The notes beneath the pieces were generated by a model. That model was not told the origin of the DNA. It saw nothing but the letters and a program-made list of their open reading frames with translations, and searched no databases. A program made the position numbers and the translations under genes. From Zygnema cylindricum (taxonomy: Eukaryota; Streptophyta; Zygnematophyceae; Zygnematales; Zygnemataceae), in contig JBBHKE010001999.1 in assembly GCA_037447655.1 (NCBI GenBank), forward strand, positions 1 to 64,000: DNA of 64,000 nucleotides, given 5' to 3'. Shown here piece by piece: positions 32,634 through 42,152 of this stretch (its first letter is position 1; each line of letters starts with the position of its first letter).

Positions 32634-35276
32634 TCATCTCACTGTCTCATCGGCTCCCCTGTCCATAAAAACCGTATCTTGTCTCGCTTCTTCCATCTCC
32701 TCGAAGTCCATAGGAGTATGTGAGGTTTCCGGTGAGTCTCCTGTATCTTCGATCTCCCCTGAATCTGTAATCACAGTTTCACTCATGTCTTTTTCGGGAA
32801 CGACTGAGTTCTCCTCACTTTCAGACTCAAATCTGATCCTTATCTTCTTTGTATATTTGAAGGGGTCAAATGACTTCCCTTCATCCATGACAACTAAGTG
32901 TTTGACCAGAATGATATCTCTCTTTGCTAAGTCATAGACTCTATATCCCTTAACATCCTCATCATATCCCACAAAGTATCCAGGTTTTCCCTTAGCATGT
33001 AGTTTCCAGTTTTTCCTATCCGTGTCAAGACTGTAAACTTGGCTACCAAATACTTTAAGGTGTGAGATATCTCGTTTCCTTCCAACCCATCTCTCATAAG
33101 GTGTCACTCCCTTTACAGCTGAGGTAAGGACTCTATTTTTAATATAGTTGGCACAGTTCATTGACTCTGCCCAAAATCTCTTTCCTATTTTCTTGTCTGC
33201 CAACATACTGCATGCACTATCTCCTAGTGTTCTATTCAACCTCTCAGCTACCCCATTTTGTTCTGGGTTATATGGTACAGTTTTCTGGTGCTGCACTCCC
33301 TCATCTCTCAAATATTCCTCAAACTCGTTAGAGGTATATACCCCCCCATTATCACTCCTTATCCTTTTAATGGGGGTTTCATGCAACTTCTCACTCCAAG
33401 CTTTATATTCTTTGAAGTAAGTTGATGCTTCAGACTTTGTTTTCAGAAAGTAGACTCTAGAGTATCTAGACCAGTCATCAGTTATTGTCATCATAAACCT
33501 CTTTCCTCCAACCGAAGGTACTTTTGCAGGCCCCCAAATATCTGTGTGGACTAAATCTAATACTTTCTCACCTCTATATGTGGCGGCTTTGGGAAAGGGA
33601 AGTCTGTGAGCCTTACCTTGAGCACAACCACTACAATCATCCATCATTTCATTATCCCCAAACTCAATGCCATCTACTACCCCAAGTTTTTTCATTTCCC
33701 TTAACCTATCAAAATGTACATGCCCCAACCGCTTATGCCAAATCATCACCTTAGGAACACCAACATAGTAAGCATTCTTCTTTTCATTACTCAAGTTAAG
33801 CCTAAACATTCCTTGGCTACCCTTATCTGCTGTGAAGTAAACTTCATCCCCATACTTAGCTGTAAAGACTCCCTTTCTGGTGAAGGTATCAAACTCTTTG
33901 TCATCTAACACAGACGTAGAGACAAGGTTTTTACTCAGCTGTGGAATGTAAAGTACATCTGAGAATGTAAGTATAGAAGTCTTACCCTCTACTAAGACTT
34001 TCAGATCTACTGATCCCACTAGATCTGTAGTAACCACTCTCCCATCCCCATACTCTATCTCTACAGTAGGAATCTTTCTTAACTTAGTGAAGAGTTCTTT
34101 ATCACGACACATATGCATGGATGCACCTGAGTCGATGATCCATCCTTCCTGTGGAGCTTCCCGGATGGCTCCAAGGGCACACTTCTGCCTCCGAGGAATC
34201 TCCTTCTCCTCCAAACTCTCGTCAAGAAGAAGCTCCCCATCCTCCTCAGATGACTCATCCTCGGTTTCTCCTGACACCTTTGTAACCACAAGTGCCTTTT
34301 TCTTCCCTCCGGAAGAACCCCCTCCACGGTTCTCTTGGAGCCTCAGCTCTGATAGCTTGACACAATCTGCAATAAAGTGCCCCGGCTTTTTGCAATAATG
34401 ACAAAGACCCTTTCGGGGCCTTTGTCCCCCTGAATGATCTCTTTCCCCTCTATAAGGTTTCTTCGGGTCCTTTCCCCATCGGTCCCCTCCTACTGCTAGA
34501 GCTTGAATGCTCTTTCCTCCTCTCCTAATCTCCATTGTGTTTTCCTGCATAAGTATCATCCTGACTACTGTGTTCCATTTCCATGAACTATCAGGCATTC
34601 CCTGTACTCGGTATACTAAGTTTTCGAACTCATTTGGTAATTTCATGATAAGGGTGTTAACTTTCATTTTCATTGTACCTATCCACCCGGCACTTTCCAT
34701 TTCTGTATACAAACAAGAAAGATCATTACAGTAATCTAACATCTTTCCTCCTTTGTAAGTGTAACTTAATAGCTTTTGCTCAGCCAACTCGAGCTCCTGA
34801 ATAGTTCCAGCTCTATAAATTTCCACCAAACTCACCCACAACTCCTCGGCCTTGTAAACGTGAAGATGAGGAGTGGCCAAACCTTGAGTGAGGTGCCTCA
34901 GAATGAAGTTCTTGGCAGCCATGTTTACATCCTCCCACATTTGAGTATCGTTCTCCACGGTCTTCACGATTGCCGCTCCCGATACTGTGGCAATAGGAGT
35001 CAGGGGTGTCTCCTTCCCTTTCCCCTTTTTGGACACACTGATGTCCCCATCATCTGCCTCCTCCGCCGAGGCAGCCGTTGTTGCAGGAAACCTTACTCCC
35101 CCAAATCTTGGTGGAGTTCCTGAAGGTGGACGTTTCACTTGTCCACTGACGATACCCCAGTATCGTTTTTCACACAAAGCTCCCATCATCATGGCTTCCC
35201 AATAGATGAACCCAGATCCATTGAAGGTGGGTACCCTAGAGGGTGGGCCCATAACCTGCAATTCTGTGTCCTCCAT
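32634..35276 (-). CDS. A2 gag-protease-integrase
   Basis: 880 codons starting at an ATG inside the 5' LTR (35274-35276), the only start that includes the family N-terminus conserved in D, H, J and K. Gag: capsid-like region about 100-230 and CCHC knuckle C292-C295-H300-C305. Protease: DSGAS at 382-386. Integrase: zinc site H514, H519, C548, C551, then catalytic D579, D642 and E678 with the correct 35-residue spacing. SDNGG is followed by V where relatives have E; this is not a catalytic position. The frame ends at TGA 32634-32636, where A1 has an arginine codon. It would package RNA, process the polyprotein and insert cDNA. Confidence 0.93.
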   Translation of the reverse strand: MEDTELQVMGPPSRVPTFNGSGFIYWEAMMMGALCEKRYWGIVSGQVKRPPSGTPPRFGGVRFPATTAASAEEADDGDISVSKKGKGKETPLTPIATVSGAAIVKTVENDTQMWEDVNMAAKNFILRHLTQGLATPHLHVYKAEELWVSLVEIYRAGTIQELELAEQKLLSYTYKGGKMLDYCNDLSCLYTEMESAGWIGTMKMKVNTLIMKLPNEFENLVYRVQGMPDSSWKWNTVVRMILMQENTMEIRRGGKSIQALAVGGDRWGKDPKKPYRGERDHSGGQRPRKGLCHYCKKPGHFIADCVKLSELRLQENRGGGSSGGKKKALVVTKVSGETEDESSEEDGELLLDESLEEKEIPRRQKCALGAIREAPQEGWIIDSGASMHMCRDKELFTKLRKIPTVEIEYGDGRVVTTDLVGSVDLKVLVEGKTSILTFSDVLYIPQLSKNLVSTSVLDDKEFDTFTRKGVFTAKYGDEVYFTADKGSQGMFRLNLSNEKKNAYYVGVPKVMIWHKRLGHVHFDRLREMKKLGVVDGIEFGDNEMMDDCSGCAQGKAHRLPFPKAATYRGEKVLDLVHTDIWGPAKVPSVGGKRFMMTITDDWSRYSRVYFLKTKSEASTYFKEYKAWSEKLHETPIKRIRSDNGGVYTSNEFEEYLRDEGVQHQKTVPYNPEQNGVAERLNRTLGDSACSMLADKKIGKRFWAESMNCANYIKNRVLTSAVKGVTPYERWVGRKRDISHLKVFGSQVYSLDTDRKNWKLHAKGKPGYFVGYDEDVKGYRVYDLAKRDIILVKHLVVMDEGKSFDPFKYTKKIRIRFESESEENSVVPEKDMSETVITDSGEIEDTGDSPETSHTPMDFEEMEEARQDTVFMDRGADETVR
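35242..35256 (-). other. A2 primer-binding site (half-tRNA type)
   Basis: On the minus strand GGTTATGGGCCCACC, a perfect complement of 15 bases of the plant initiator tRNA-Met anticodon arm, immediately after the LTR. The same bases encode gag V-M-G-P-P. Drosophila copia uses the same tRNA region. Confidence 0.88.
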
Positions 35277-36303
35277 TGGACCACAGAATACAGGAAGCCT
35301 CTAGATAGTATTTAACTAACCCACTTTAAGCCACAACCACTGCTGCCCAAGAAGGCAAACTGACAATTTGACTGCACCCCTGTGTAGCGTGGACTCCCCT
35401 GAGTCCGTAGAAAAAAGAATCACTGAAAAAGGCCAACCAGGCGATAAGTTATAGGGTGGCAAAGATGCCAATTTATACAAACTCTCTGAGAGAGAGGACT
35501 ATCTACCTAAATTTTCCTAAGTCCTAGTTTTTCCTAATTCCCTCTCACAGCTCCTATCTACTGCCTGTACGAACCAATCACAAAACTGTATAGTACTAGA
35601 AAGTACTACTGCCGATGTACTTTCTGTACGGCCTCTGTACGACAAGGCCATAAGTGGACGCGTGTATACTTTCCACTCATCCGTACGTTCCTCGGAATTC
35701 CCGCGACCGAATGACGTCTCCCCACGTGGCGCCAGGTGATGCCACGTCACTAAATGCCAAAGTGACCACTCCGGGATTTCGGCGATGATGTGCGCCGTTG
35801 GATTATATGCGAAACGTAATCTTGGCCGGAATAAATACTTGCGCGATATTTGTTCCGATGTAGAAATAAAATGCGTGGTATCCGTTTTGAATTAGCGTCG
35901 TACGACGTACTTTATAAAACTGTATATATGTACGCCGTAAAGAGTTTTAGTTAAATGAACTTTATCCTTTCGAACTAAATATATATCTATCACATACCAT
36001 AGCACTTAGCATTGGTCCTAGTCTATTAGGATAAAGCTGACCGCTACCGGTCGATTTGACGAACCGCAGGTACCGGGATCAAATCTCTGGTCCGTTAAGT
36101 ATATTTTTAGTAACCTACTAAAAATAGCTGTCTGTTGAACTAAGGCAGCCATGGATCAACCTCTCTCTCTTTCCTTCAGTGACTACAACAAGTATGGGGG
36201 CTAGAGAGCGGAGGTGGAGGCAGGCTGTCCGTCCTTTTCTTTTTCATTTTATAAAAACATATTTAAACCTAGAAAATACTCTAGAAATCTATAAATTTCA
36301 ACA
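35257..36303 (-). repeat. A2 5' LTR
   Basis: Same modules as the 3' LTR, shifted by 5390: TATA 35471-35477, hairpin 36056-36065 with 36089-36098, U3 motif 36178-36200. The last 20 bases encode the gag N-terminus. Confidence 0.93.
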
Positions 36304-36409
36304 CTCTCTACCCCATGCTCACCAATGTTTTCGCTACAAAATTTCCCTAGACTCTTGGTTTTTGTGAGGTATCTAGCATGTAGTTTGCTACCTTTGGGTT
36401 CCTTTGCCA

Positions 36410-37078
36410 CTATTCCACTTTCTGGATGGTTTTTGCTATCAGCCAATTGATTTCTGATCTCTCTCTCTCTCTATGCAGGTCTTGGACTATCTTGTCATTG
36501 GAGCTGGATAGTAGGACTCTATTAGTGCTACTTAGCCTGACCATGACTGAGAGAATGTTCGTGGTTCTCTCTTGACTACCACCTCTTTTGTTATCTCGCT
36601 TGGGATTGTCTCTTACTCTTTTGGGATTCTTAAGGTAAGGTTGTGAGTCTCCTGTCCCTTTTTCTTCCTCTTTGACATGCATACGATTTTCTCCGTTTGC
36701 TAAGGTCATGTCGTCAGCACATCCAATCTGTTGAACTGCTTGTTCGTTGGTGTTGCATTCATTTGTCGCTTGCTTTCCTGTATCAACATGCATGGTTAGT
36801 GTGCGATCTGTCTCCCTTTGCTTTGCTTGACTAACGATTACTCAGGCGTTTTCTTGCAAGACTTTTGTCATGTCCTCTTTGCGGATTGTTGATGATGGAG
36901 TGCTTAATTGGTTTGGAGCACTCTCTTTGATCTCTCCACAAATTTCCATTGACATGTTTTCTGGCCATTCTAAGGCGAAACTACTTGATGTGGTGCCATA
37001 CGGTGACACTTGAAGCGTGGTATCTTTCTCTACCTTCGGTTCGACTCCTTTATGGTAAGATCTCTCATTTATGTCCAC
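36410..37078 (-). pseudogene. F unknown charged protein, C-terminal blocks
   Basis: Two further minus-strand frames: 37078-36842 (MDINERSYHKGVEPKVEKD) and 36793-36410 (MHVDTGKQATNECNTNEQ, KNPKRVRDNPKRDNKRGG, ending IAKTIQKVE). They are hydrophilic and without cysteine pairs. They appear to be one degraded protein with the preceding feature. On the opposite strand the same DNA gives only hydrophobic, cysteine-rich shadow frames. Confidence 0.42.
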
Positions 37079-37138
37079 TTGAGGTGAAAAACTCTCTGGG
37101 TGAGATCTCTTGGTTGTCTCCTTCTGAAGTGAAAGTTC

Positions 37139-37960
37139 CTACATTTTGGAGTCCCTTTTCATATTAATGCTCATCTTGTGTGAGCCATGATTGATCTCTG
37201 TTGTTGTTGCTGCAACATTCGTGGATCTAACCGTGTAGCACACCTCTTTGCTGCTTGGGTTCTCAGTGTAAGGGATTTGAACTTCGTTGTCATCATTGTT
37301 GTCATTTCTGACCACTTTCTCGTCTTTTCTGACCGCTTTCTCGTCCTTTCTAACGGCTTCCTTTGTCTTTGGCATGATGGCATCCCATCGCTTGGTGCTT
37401 CGAACTTCGAGATGTGCAGATGTCGAAACTTTGCTTGCGGTAGGGTACCTTGGCGACTCCTCTTGGGGAGCCTGCATGGCGATTGTGTTAGAGTGTCTCT
37501 TCCGATTCTCTTGGTGAATCTCCTCGGATGATTCCCCGAACTTGGTAAGTTCTTGTTATCCTCCTTTCTGCCGTCGTGGCAGACCTTCTATTTCCTGAGC
37601 ATCTGTTGTCGGAAAGAGGCTTTCGTTCGAGATCATGATGGAGTCTGGAGTGTGGTTTGTGATAAGGTCATAAAAGGTTTGTCTTTCTTGATTATCCACT
37701 CCTCCACCGCTATCTACTCTGCCTGTCTCGTCTTTGCTTTGATCATCTTTGTTTGTGATCTGAAAGCTCATTTGGCACACAAAATACTTGTGATTGGAGT
37801 TCTAACTAATTTGCTTGGTCTCTATCCTATCACCTCTTAATTGATTTAACCTCTGACAGCTCTTCTCCTTGATGTCAGGCTCCTCCTCGGAAGCATTTTC
37901 AGGCATCACCACCGCGGTGGAGCGTATTGCAACTATCACCTTTTTAACCACGTCCTCCCA
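37139..37960 (-). pseudogene. F unknown charged protein, N-terminal blocks
   Basis: I do not recognise this protein. Minus-strand reading from about 37960 gives a coding-like stretch (KPKWEDVVKKVIVAIRST, then acidic PENASEEEPD) and continues in the same frame through two stops, TAG near 37800 and TAA near 37553, into RKDEK repeats (KEAVRKDEKAVRKDEKVV) and polar sequence to 37139. The three RKDEK-like units are tandem. No zinc knuckle, protease or RT motif is present. Composition suggests a mostly disordered protein. Confidence 0.45.
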
Positions 37961-38159
37961 CTTCGGCTTCTCCCATCTGTGGCTCTATAATGAGGTGAGA
38001 ACCGGTTCAAGTCTATGGGTGACATGAGAAACATTGAGATTTTCGTGTGTGTAGGAAGGTAAATTTTTGCTGATTCTACCATGGGCATGTTTTATAAGTA
38101 TTGGGAAATGTTATGTGACATTAACATTTTTCGTCGTATGACGTGTGTGAGAGTCTGCG

Positions 38160-38445
38160 TAGCAGTCTAATTTTTTATGCCATGGTTGGTTTCACAAGTG
38201 TTTTGTCTGACTTTTCTTTGAGCCTTTGGAAGCTATTTTCCAAGTCTCTTCCTTCACTCGCATCGTATGTGTGGGTCTGACCTGATGCACCTTCTCTTGG
38301 TGTTTTCGTTGCAGATCTACCCAATTCTCCTCTTCTTCTCTCGGCCGTTTCGCGATGGCCGTTGCTCTTGTGTTCCAAAATTCCGAACTTTTTTGGGCCC
38401 CATAAGGGTGGGCCCATAACCTGTTGCTCTAGGTCGGTCATCCGA
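38160..38445 (-). CDS. F gag-like start fused to unknown sequence
   Basis: An ATG inside the LTR (38442-38440) gives MTDLEQQVMGPPLWGPKKF, matching the copia gag start (QVMGPP) across the primer site. The following ~70 residues are unrelated to gag (HRETAERRRGELGRS, EGRDLENSFQRLKEKSDK) and end at a stop near 38178. An upstream in-frame ATG exists at 38492. It may be a short leader, or the first exon of the frame that resumes near 37960. Confidence 0.5.
38407..38421 (-). other. F primer-binding site (half-tRNA type)
   Basis: On the minus strand GGTTATGGGCCCACC, identical to the A2 and K sites, directly after the LTR end at 38422. Confidence 0.85.
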
Positions 38446-39017
38446 GCTGACGAAAGAGATTCTTGTAGCCACAGATAGCTTATACCGGCCACAGGTTAAT
38501 ACACACAGAGGGGCCTTAGGGAGTCACAGAAGATTAAACAAGAAAGATGGGAAAGAGTATGGAGGGATATAGATAGCAAACATATGAAGTAGACAAATAG
38601 AAAAAATAGAAGTACGCTAAAGCCATAGCATTAATAAATAATCCAATTAGGACAAAAGTGTTACGAAAAGACTTTCTAATAAAGCCACTCTATTCTTGTC
38701 TTGTCTATGTTTGCAATGCTTCGTCTGACCTTAATGGATGAAGAGTGTTCTTCTTGTCTATCTTGACTGCTTTTGTACTCTAAAAATGTTTGTCTGCATA
38801 AAACACTCTTTAATGTGGTCTAATCAAATGATGCCTACGCATTCTTATTCACGTGAACCTGAATATGTACAACTGCATGATTGTAATAATGGTATGACTC
38901 CACGTTGTCGGAATCCTGACGTCCGTCCGTACAAATAGTAATGTTCAACAATGTGAAGCCAGTCACACAAAATCGGAGATACCCGATATTGCCCAAAATC
39001 GCCGATAAAATCAACAC
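38422..39017 (-). repeat. LTR of element F
   Basis: 596 bp, minus strand TGTTGATTTT...GAGCAACA with perfect 5-base terminal inverted repeats. A primer site lies on its left and a polypurine-like tract (GAGTGGGAG on the minus strand, 39018-39026) on its right, so it looks like the shared LTR of two internal regions. It lacks the family A U3 motif. Confidence 0.72.
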
Positions 39018-39545
39018 TCCCACTCTAGTTTCCGGCAATATGGGTTCGCGTAAAAGATCGCTATGAAATAACTTTGGGTCGATTCGAAGTCGCCCATAGA
39101 TACAAAAGTCGCACTGATCCATGCCAGTGGAAATTGCCGGGTGTCCGTTCGAATTGTGAACTTGTACGGCGTGAAATTTGGAAGGTATCAAATTTCCTCC
39201 CACTTTCGCGTGTGAAAATGTTTCGTCACACGTTGACATGTTTTTCATGTAAACTTTGGAATCAGATATGATTCCCTCATGATGAGACACGTGGAGCTCA
39301 TCCGCTTGATCTGTGAGTTCGAGACTCACATATCTGTCGATCTCTGGTTTCGTAATCCTCCAAGATCGTGGATTCAATAGCGTGGGTTTTAACGTCTCCT
39401 TGTATGTACCTCGTTTGTCTCCAACTGGATGGTCTTCGACCGTTGATAATTTTGGGTGGTCCTCGTCCGTTGAAAAACAGAAAGGGCTTCATCAATCAAC
39501 CTGATTTTTTCCCTAATGGACCTTCACCCTCACTCAATATTTAAC
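39018..39545 (-). other. Unexplained region right of the F LTR
   Basis: A minus-strand frame is open from 39377 into the LTR (pieces: KPEIDRYVSLELTDQADEL, DQCDFCIYGRLRIDPKLFH), about 120 codons before the LTR boundary. No copia RNase H motif is visible, although a polypurine-like tract suggests an element's 3' end here. It may be a second copy's private internal sequence or chance. Confidence 0.35.
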
Positions 39546-40387
39546 CTAAAAGAAGAACAAAAAAAAAATACGTTCGTGATAAGAAAGAAGAGTGCGGCGA
39601 GAGAAAGTTAAAAAAAAATGATTGAGGAGATGGAAAAAATGAATTTTAAGATTTATTCACTCGTACTTCTTTTTATTCTCGTGGGTGGAAGCCATATCAA
39701 TTTTCTAAAAAAAATTGTAGCTTGTTTGCGTTTAACGCTACACTATGTATCATTATTAGTATTAATATTTTTTTTGCCACTCAATTTTTTTTTTTTTGTA
39801 TACTTTTGCTTGATTATAGACTTGAAGGTTGCCATTGAAAGCCAAGATTTTCACCTTCCGTTAAGCAAACTCTATGTGAAAATCGGTTAAATCTGCATGG
39901 AGAAAGTGGCGGAAAATTTTGTAACGCTAATAGGGATACACGGAGTATTTAGCTTTGCGTGGGATGTCGTATTTTCAAAAGTGCGTCGAGGTTTAATGAA
40001 GATGGAAAAAACACAAAATGGTTAACTCTTTTTTGAGCGTGTTAATTTTAATATGTAAGTTGTGCACATTTTGATGTTATTTTGAAGCTAGAAACAGTTG
40101 CTTTTGTGTTTAAAATTACATAACAATGTTATATCTAACCTTATTGTACGACTAAAATAATTAAAAACAAACTTTTTGTATGTCAGGTCTACAAAGCACT
40201 TCGTGTATCGCTATAAGTGTTGATGTTTTTTTCGTCTCTTAAAACATCTTTCTCTCTACACACATGTTCCATTGTAGATCTAACTATTGCGACTGAAAGG
40301 TAAGATTATCACCTTTCAATTGGCGATTTCAATTTGAAAATCGAAGAGGGAGTGTGTGAGAAAAAAATGTTTTAAGTGGCAATTTAT
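39546..40387. repeat. AT-rich background with a diverged tandem repeat
   Basis: Two diverged units, about 39715-39945 and about 40185-40387, align around GCTACACTATGTATC/GCTATAAGTGTTGATG, ATTGAAAGCCAAGATTTTCACC/ACTGAAAGGTAAGATTATCACC and GTGAAAATCGG/TTGAAAATCG. Long A and T runs are present. A third similar piece is at 53532-53610. No coding signal. Confidence 0.5.
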
Positions 40388-40535
40388 TGTTGAAATCTGA
40401 GGTTTTGTTGTATTTTCTAGGTTATAACATAAAAATTTAAAGGAACTTAATTGATAGTTAGGCTCCGCTCTCTCTCTCTCTAGGTGCCATACTTGTTGCA
40501 GTCACTAAGACTGGTCAAAGAGAAATGAAGCCATG
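40388..40535 (+). repeat. J 5' LTR, segment 1
   Basis: Starts TGTTGAAATCTGAGG, matching 53447-53531 over its first 85 bases. It contains TATTTTCTAGG and the U3 motif (40487-40508). It ends at the CCATG duplication. Confidence 0.85.
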
Positions 40536-41018
40536 TGTAATAGGGACAATATAGCACACAACACGCTACAATGCACAGGGGAAATCACCAAGGATCTTCC
40601 CGTAGCAATAGTAGGAGCACACAGCACTGGCAGACAAGGTTGCGCTTTATTACTTGGAAGAGAGTACAAGGTTGCGCTAGCTGCGTAGGTGTACTTCCCG
40701 TCCTCTATTTACAAGCGTACCTGACTATTTAAACAAGCTAGCTTCTAGTCAACCTAGTAGGATACAACTGTACACGTGGACCTTCCCGGTCAACCTAGAT
40801 CTATCCAAACATTCTTCTAGAACTATACCACTCATTCTACATTCTGCAACGTTGCTATGCTGCGCTGCTATGTTGCGGCGCTACTAAGTTGCTACGCCGC
40901 TAAGTTGCTATGCTGCTACGCTGCGTTGGTCTGGAATCGCAGCTCCGCTGCTCTGGAACCGCAACTATAGCAGCCTAGCCCTAGCCACTAAGTACCCGAA
41001 TCCTGTAACCCTGTTATA
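40536..41018. mobile_element. Solo LTR, gypsy-type termini
   Basis: 483 bp bounded by a perfect CCATG duplication (40531-40535 and 41019-41023). The ends TGTAATAGGG and CCCTGTTATA are imperfect inverted repeats resembling TGTAACAGGG-type plant LTR termini. It holds a CTGCTA/GCTACGCTG-like short-repeat tract at about 40845-40930. No coding sequence and no related copy in the window; superfamily inferred from termini only. Confidence 0.75.
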
Positions 41019-41108
41019 CCATGGCTCCCTAGGCAGCCAGAAGAAAGAAGGTAGACTAGCCCTTTACAAAAAGGCTAACGAACCAAGGATTTGATCCTGG
41101 TCCCTATA
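41019..41108 (+). repeat. J 5' LTR, segment 2
   Basis: A short stretch between two insertions. It holds an antisense T-arm-like hairpin (GGATTTGATCC near 41091-41101). It ends in CTATA (41104-41108), the target duplication of H. Confidence 0.75.
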
Positions 41109-42152
41109 GTATGTCAGAGTAGCAGGTAATTTTATAATCTATCTTCTTAGAGTGTCTATGAGCATTATTACAAAGATTAGCTACCAGGATACGATGTGAT
41201 CTTGTGACCTCTGGATTGCAGCCGTACGCAATTGTCGTCCACATTATCCAGTAGGTCTTGATGAACCGATACCCATATTGTATTGGATAAGTATTTAAAG
41301 AGTGACGAGGCGACAAATTCCATTTAGGGGCTAACAAAACAAAATGAAGCATAGAAACATATGGTACCGCACGAAATACTGTATCGCACGAAATGAACGA
41401 AACAACATTTGATTTCAACGGATGAAATCAAATGTCGTTTCGAGATCGACAGTTTGCAAATTATAGACAGAATTTCAACGGTCAACACAGGTTGACGACC
41501 CCAGAAATTCAGCGGTCAACACGGAAAACTGAGTGTTGAATTTCAACGGTCAAACATTAGTCGGCGCGCTATCAGGATCGAACAACTGATATTGATTGTT
41601 GAATCACGAACGGACGGCACGCGTAAGTGTCGAGATGCTGAAGAGACTTTTAGCAGTATTTCACGAAAGAGGATGAAAATTACATGTGGCATCATCTTAT
41701 ACGATGCCGAAGAAGAAAGGGACAGAATGGCGATGACTTGTTTGCCACGTGGCAGACCGAGAGTGGTGCCGAATATTTCTGTACAAAAAGTACGACGGCT
41801 ACCGTACTTTGTATGTAAATTATTTGGCGTACCATGTTTTGAATTGTCTACAGTTATTATGAGTAAGTTCTTTGGACTTAGACAATTTTTTTGAAAGTCC
41901 TCTCTCCCAGATTCCATCTGTATAAATATGCTATCTTTGAACATCCATAATTTAATGCGGAGGTGAGCGATTTCATTGATTTTTTTTGCTCCGGACTCAC
42001 GTAAGTCTAAGCTACACTGAGGTGTAGTCGATCAAAGTTTATGCGTGCCAGGGTGGCACTTTTTCTTTGCCAAAGTCAGAAGTACAAATATTACCATAGA
42101 GGCTCCATATAAGCTGGACATTCTGTCTACCAATGGAGGTCATAGAATTACA
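41109..42152 (+). repeat. H 5' LTR
   Basis: Ends AGAATTACA before the primer site. It shares the GACACGTGG-type and CCACGTGGCAGACC G-box motifs and a TATA box (TATAAATA near 41921) with the 3' LTR. The gag ATG at 42133 is inside it. Confidence 0.82.

Larger units (their letters stand above)
29867..36303 (-). mobile_element. Ty1/copia element A2, young and nearly intact
   Basis: The minus-strand element has two 1047-bp LTRs (29867-30913 and 35257-36303) that align without gaps and differ at 8 positions (about 99.2 percent identical). One polyprotein frame of about 1450 codons is interrupted only by a single in-frame TGA. Primer site, polypurine tract, TATA boxes and all domains are present. 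The 5-base flanks TATTC and CTCTC do not match, so the expected target duplication is missing. Confidence 0.95.
36304..38421 (-). other. Region F: non-retroviral open frames behind a copia primer site
   Basis: On the minus strand, downstream of the F LTR and primer site, there are long hydrophilic frames with no similarity to gag or pol that I can recognise. They are rich in K, E, S, N and T. Clear pieces: about 37960-37800 (KPKWEDVVKKVIVAI), 37780-37556, 37540-37139, 37078-36842 and 36793-36410. Two of the breaks are single stops in one frame (near 37800 and 37553). It could be a captured host coding sequence, or the private frame of a non-autonomous element. It is cut by A2 at 36304. Confidence 0.55.

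Noticed and set aside
32634-32636. Programmed readthrough or selenocysteine at the A2 TGA
   Set aside because: A1 has an arginine codon here and no conserved recoding context is visible. A single mutation is simpler.
37187-37531. Plus-strand cysteine-rich, hydrophobic frame in region F
   Set aside because: It is the mirror of the lysine/glutamate-rich minus-strand frame and its composition is typical of a shadow. The LTR, primer site and gag-like start also point to the minus strand.
36949-37840. GT-AG intron structure of a plus-strand gene (donor at 37542)
   Set aside because: One good donor-like GTAAG exists, but the plus-strand open blocks have shadow composition and no coherent exon series. 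Not strong enough to annotate.
40845-40930. CRISPR-like or satellite array
   Set aside because: Units are short, degenerate CTGCTA-type repeats within a solo LTR, without regular spacers.
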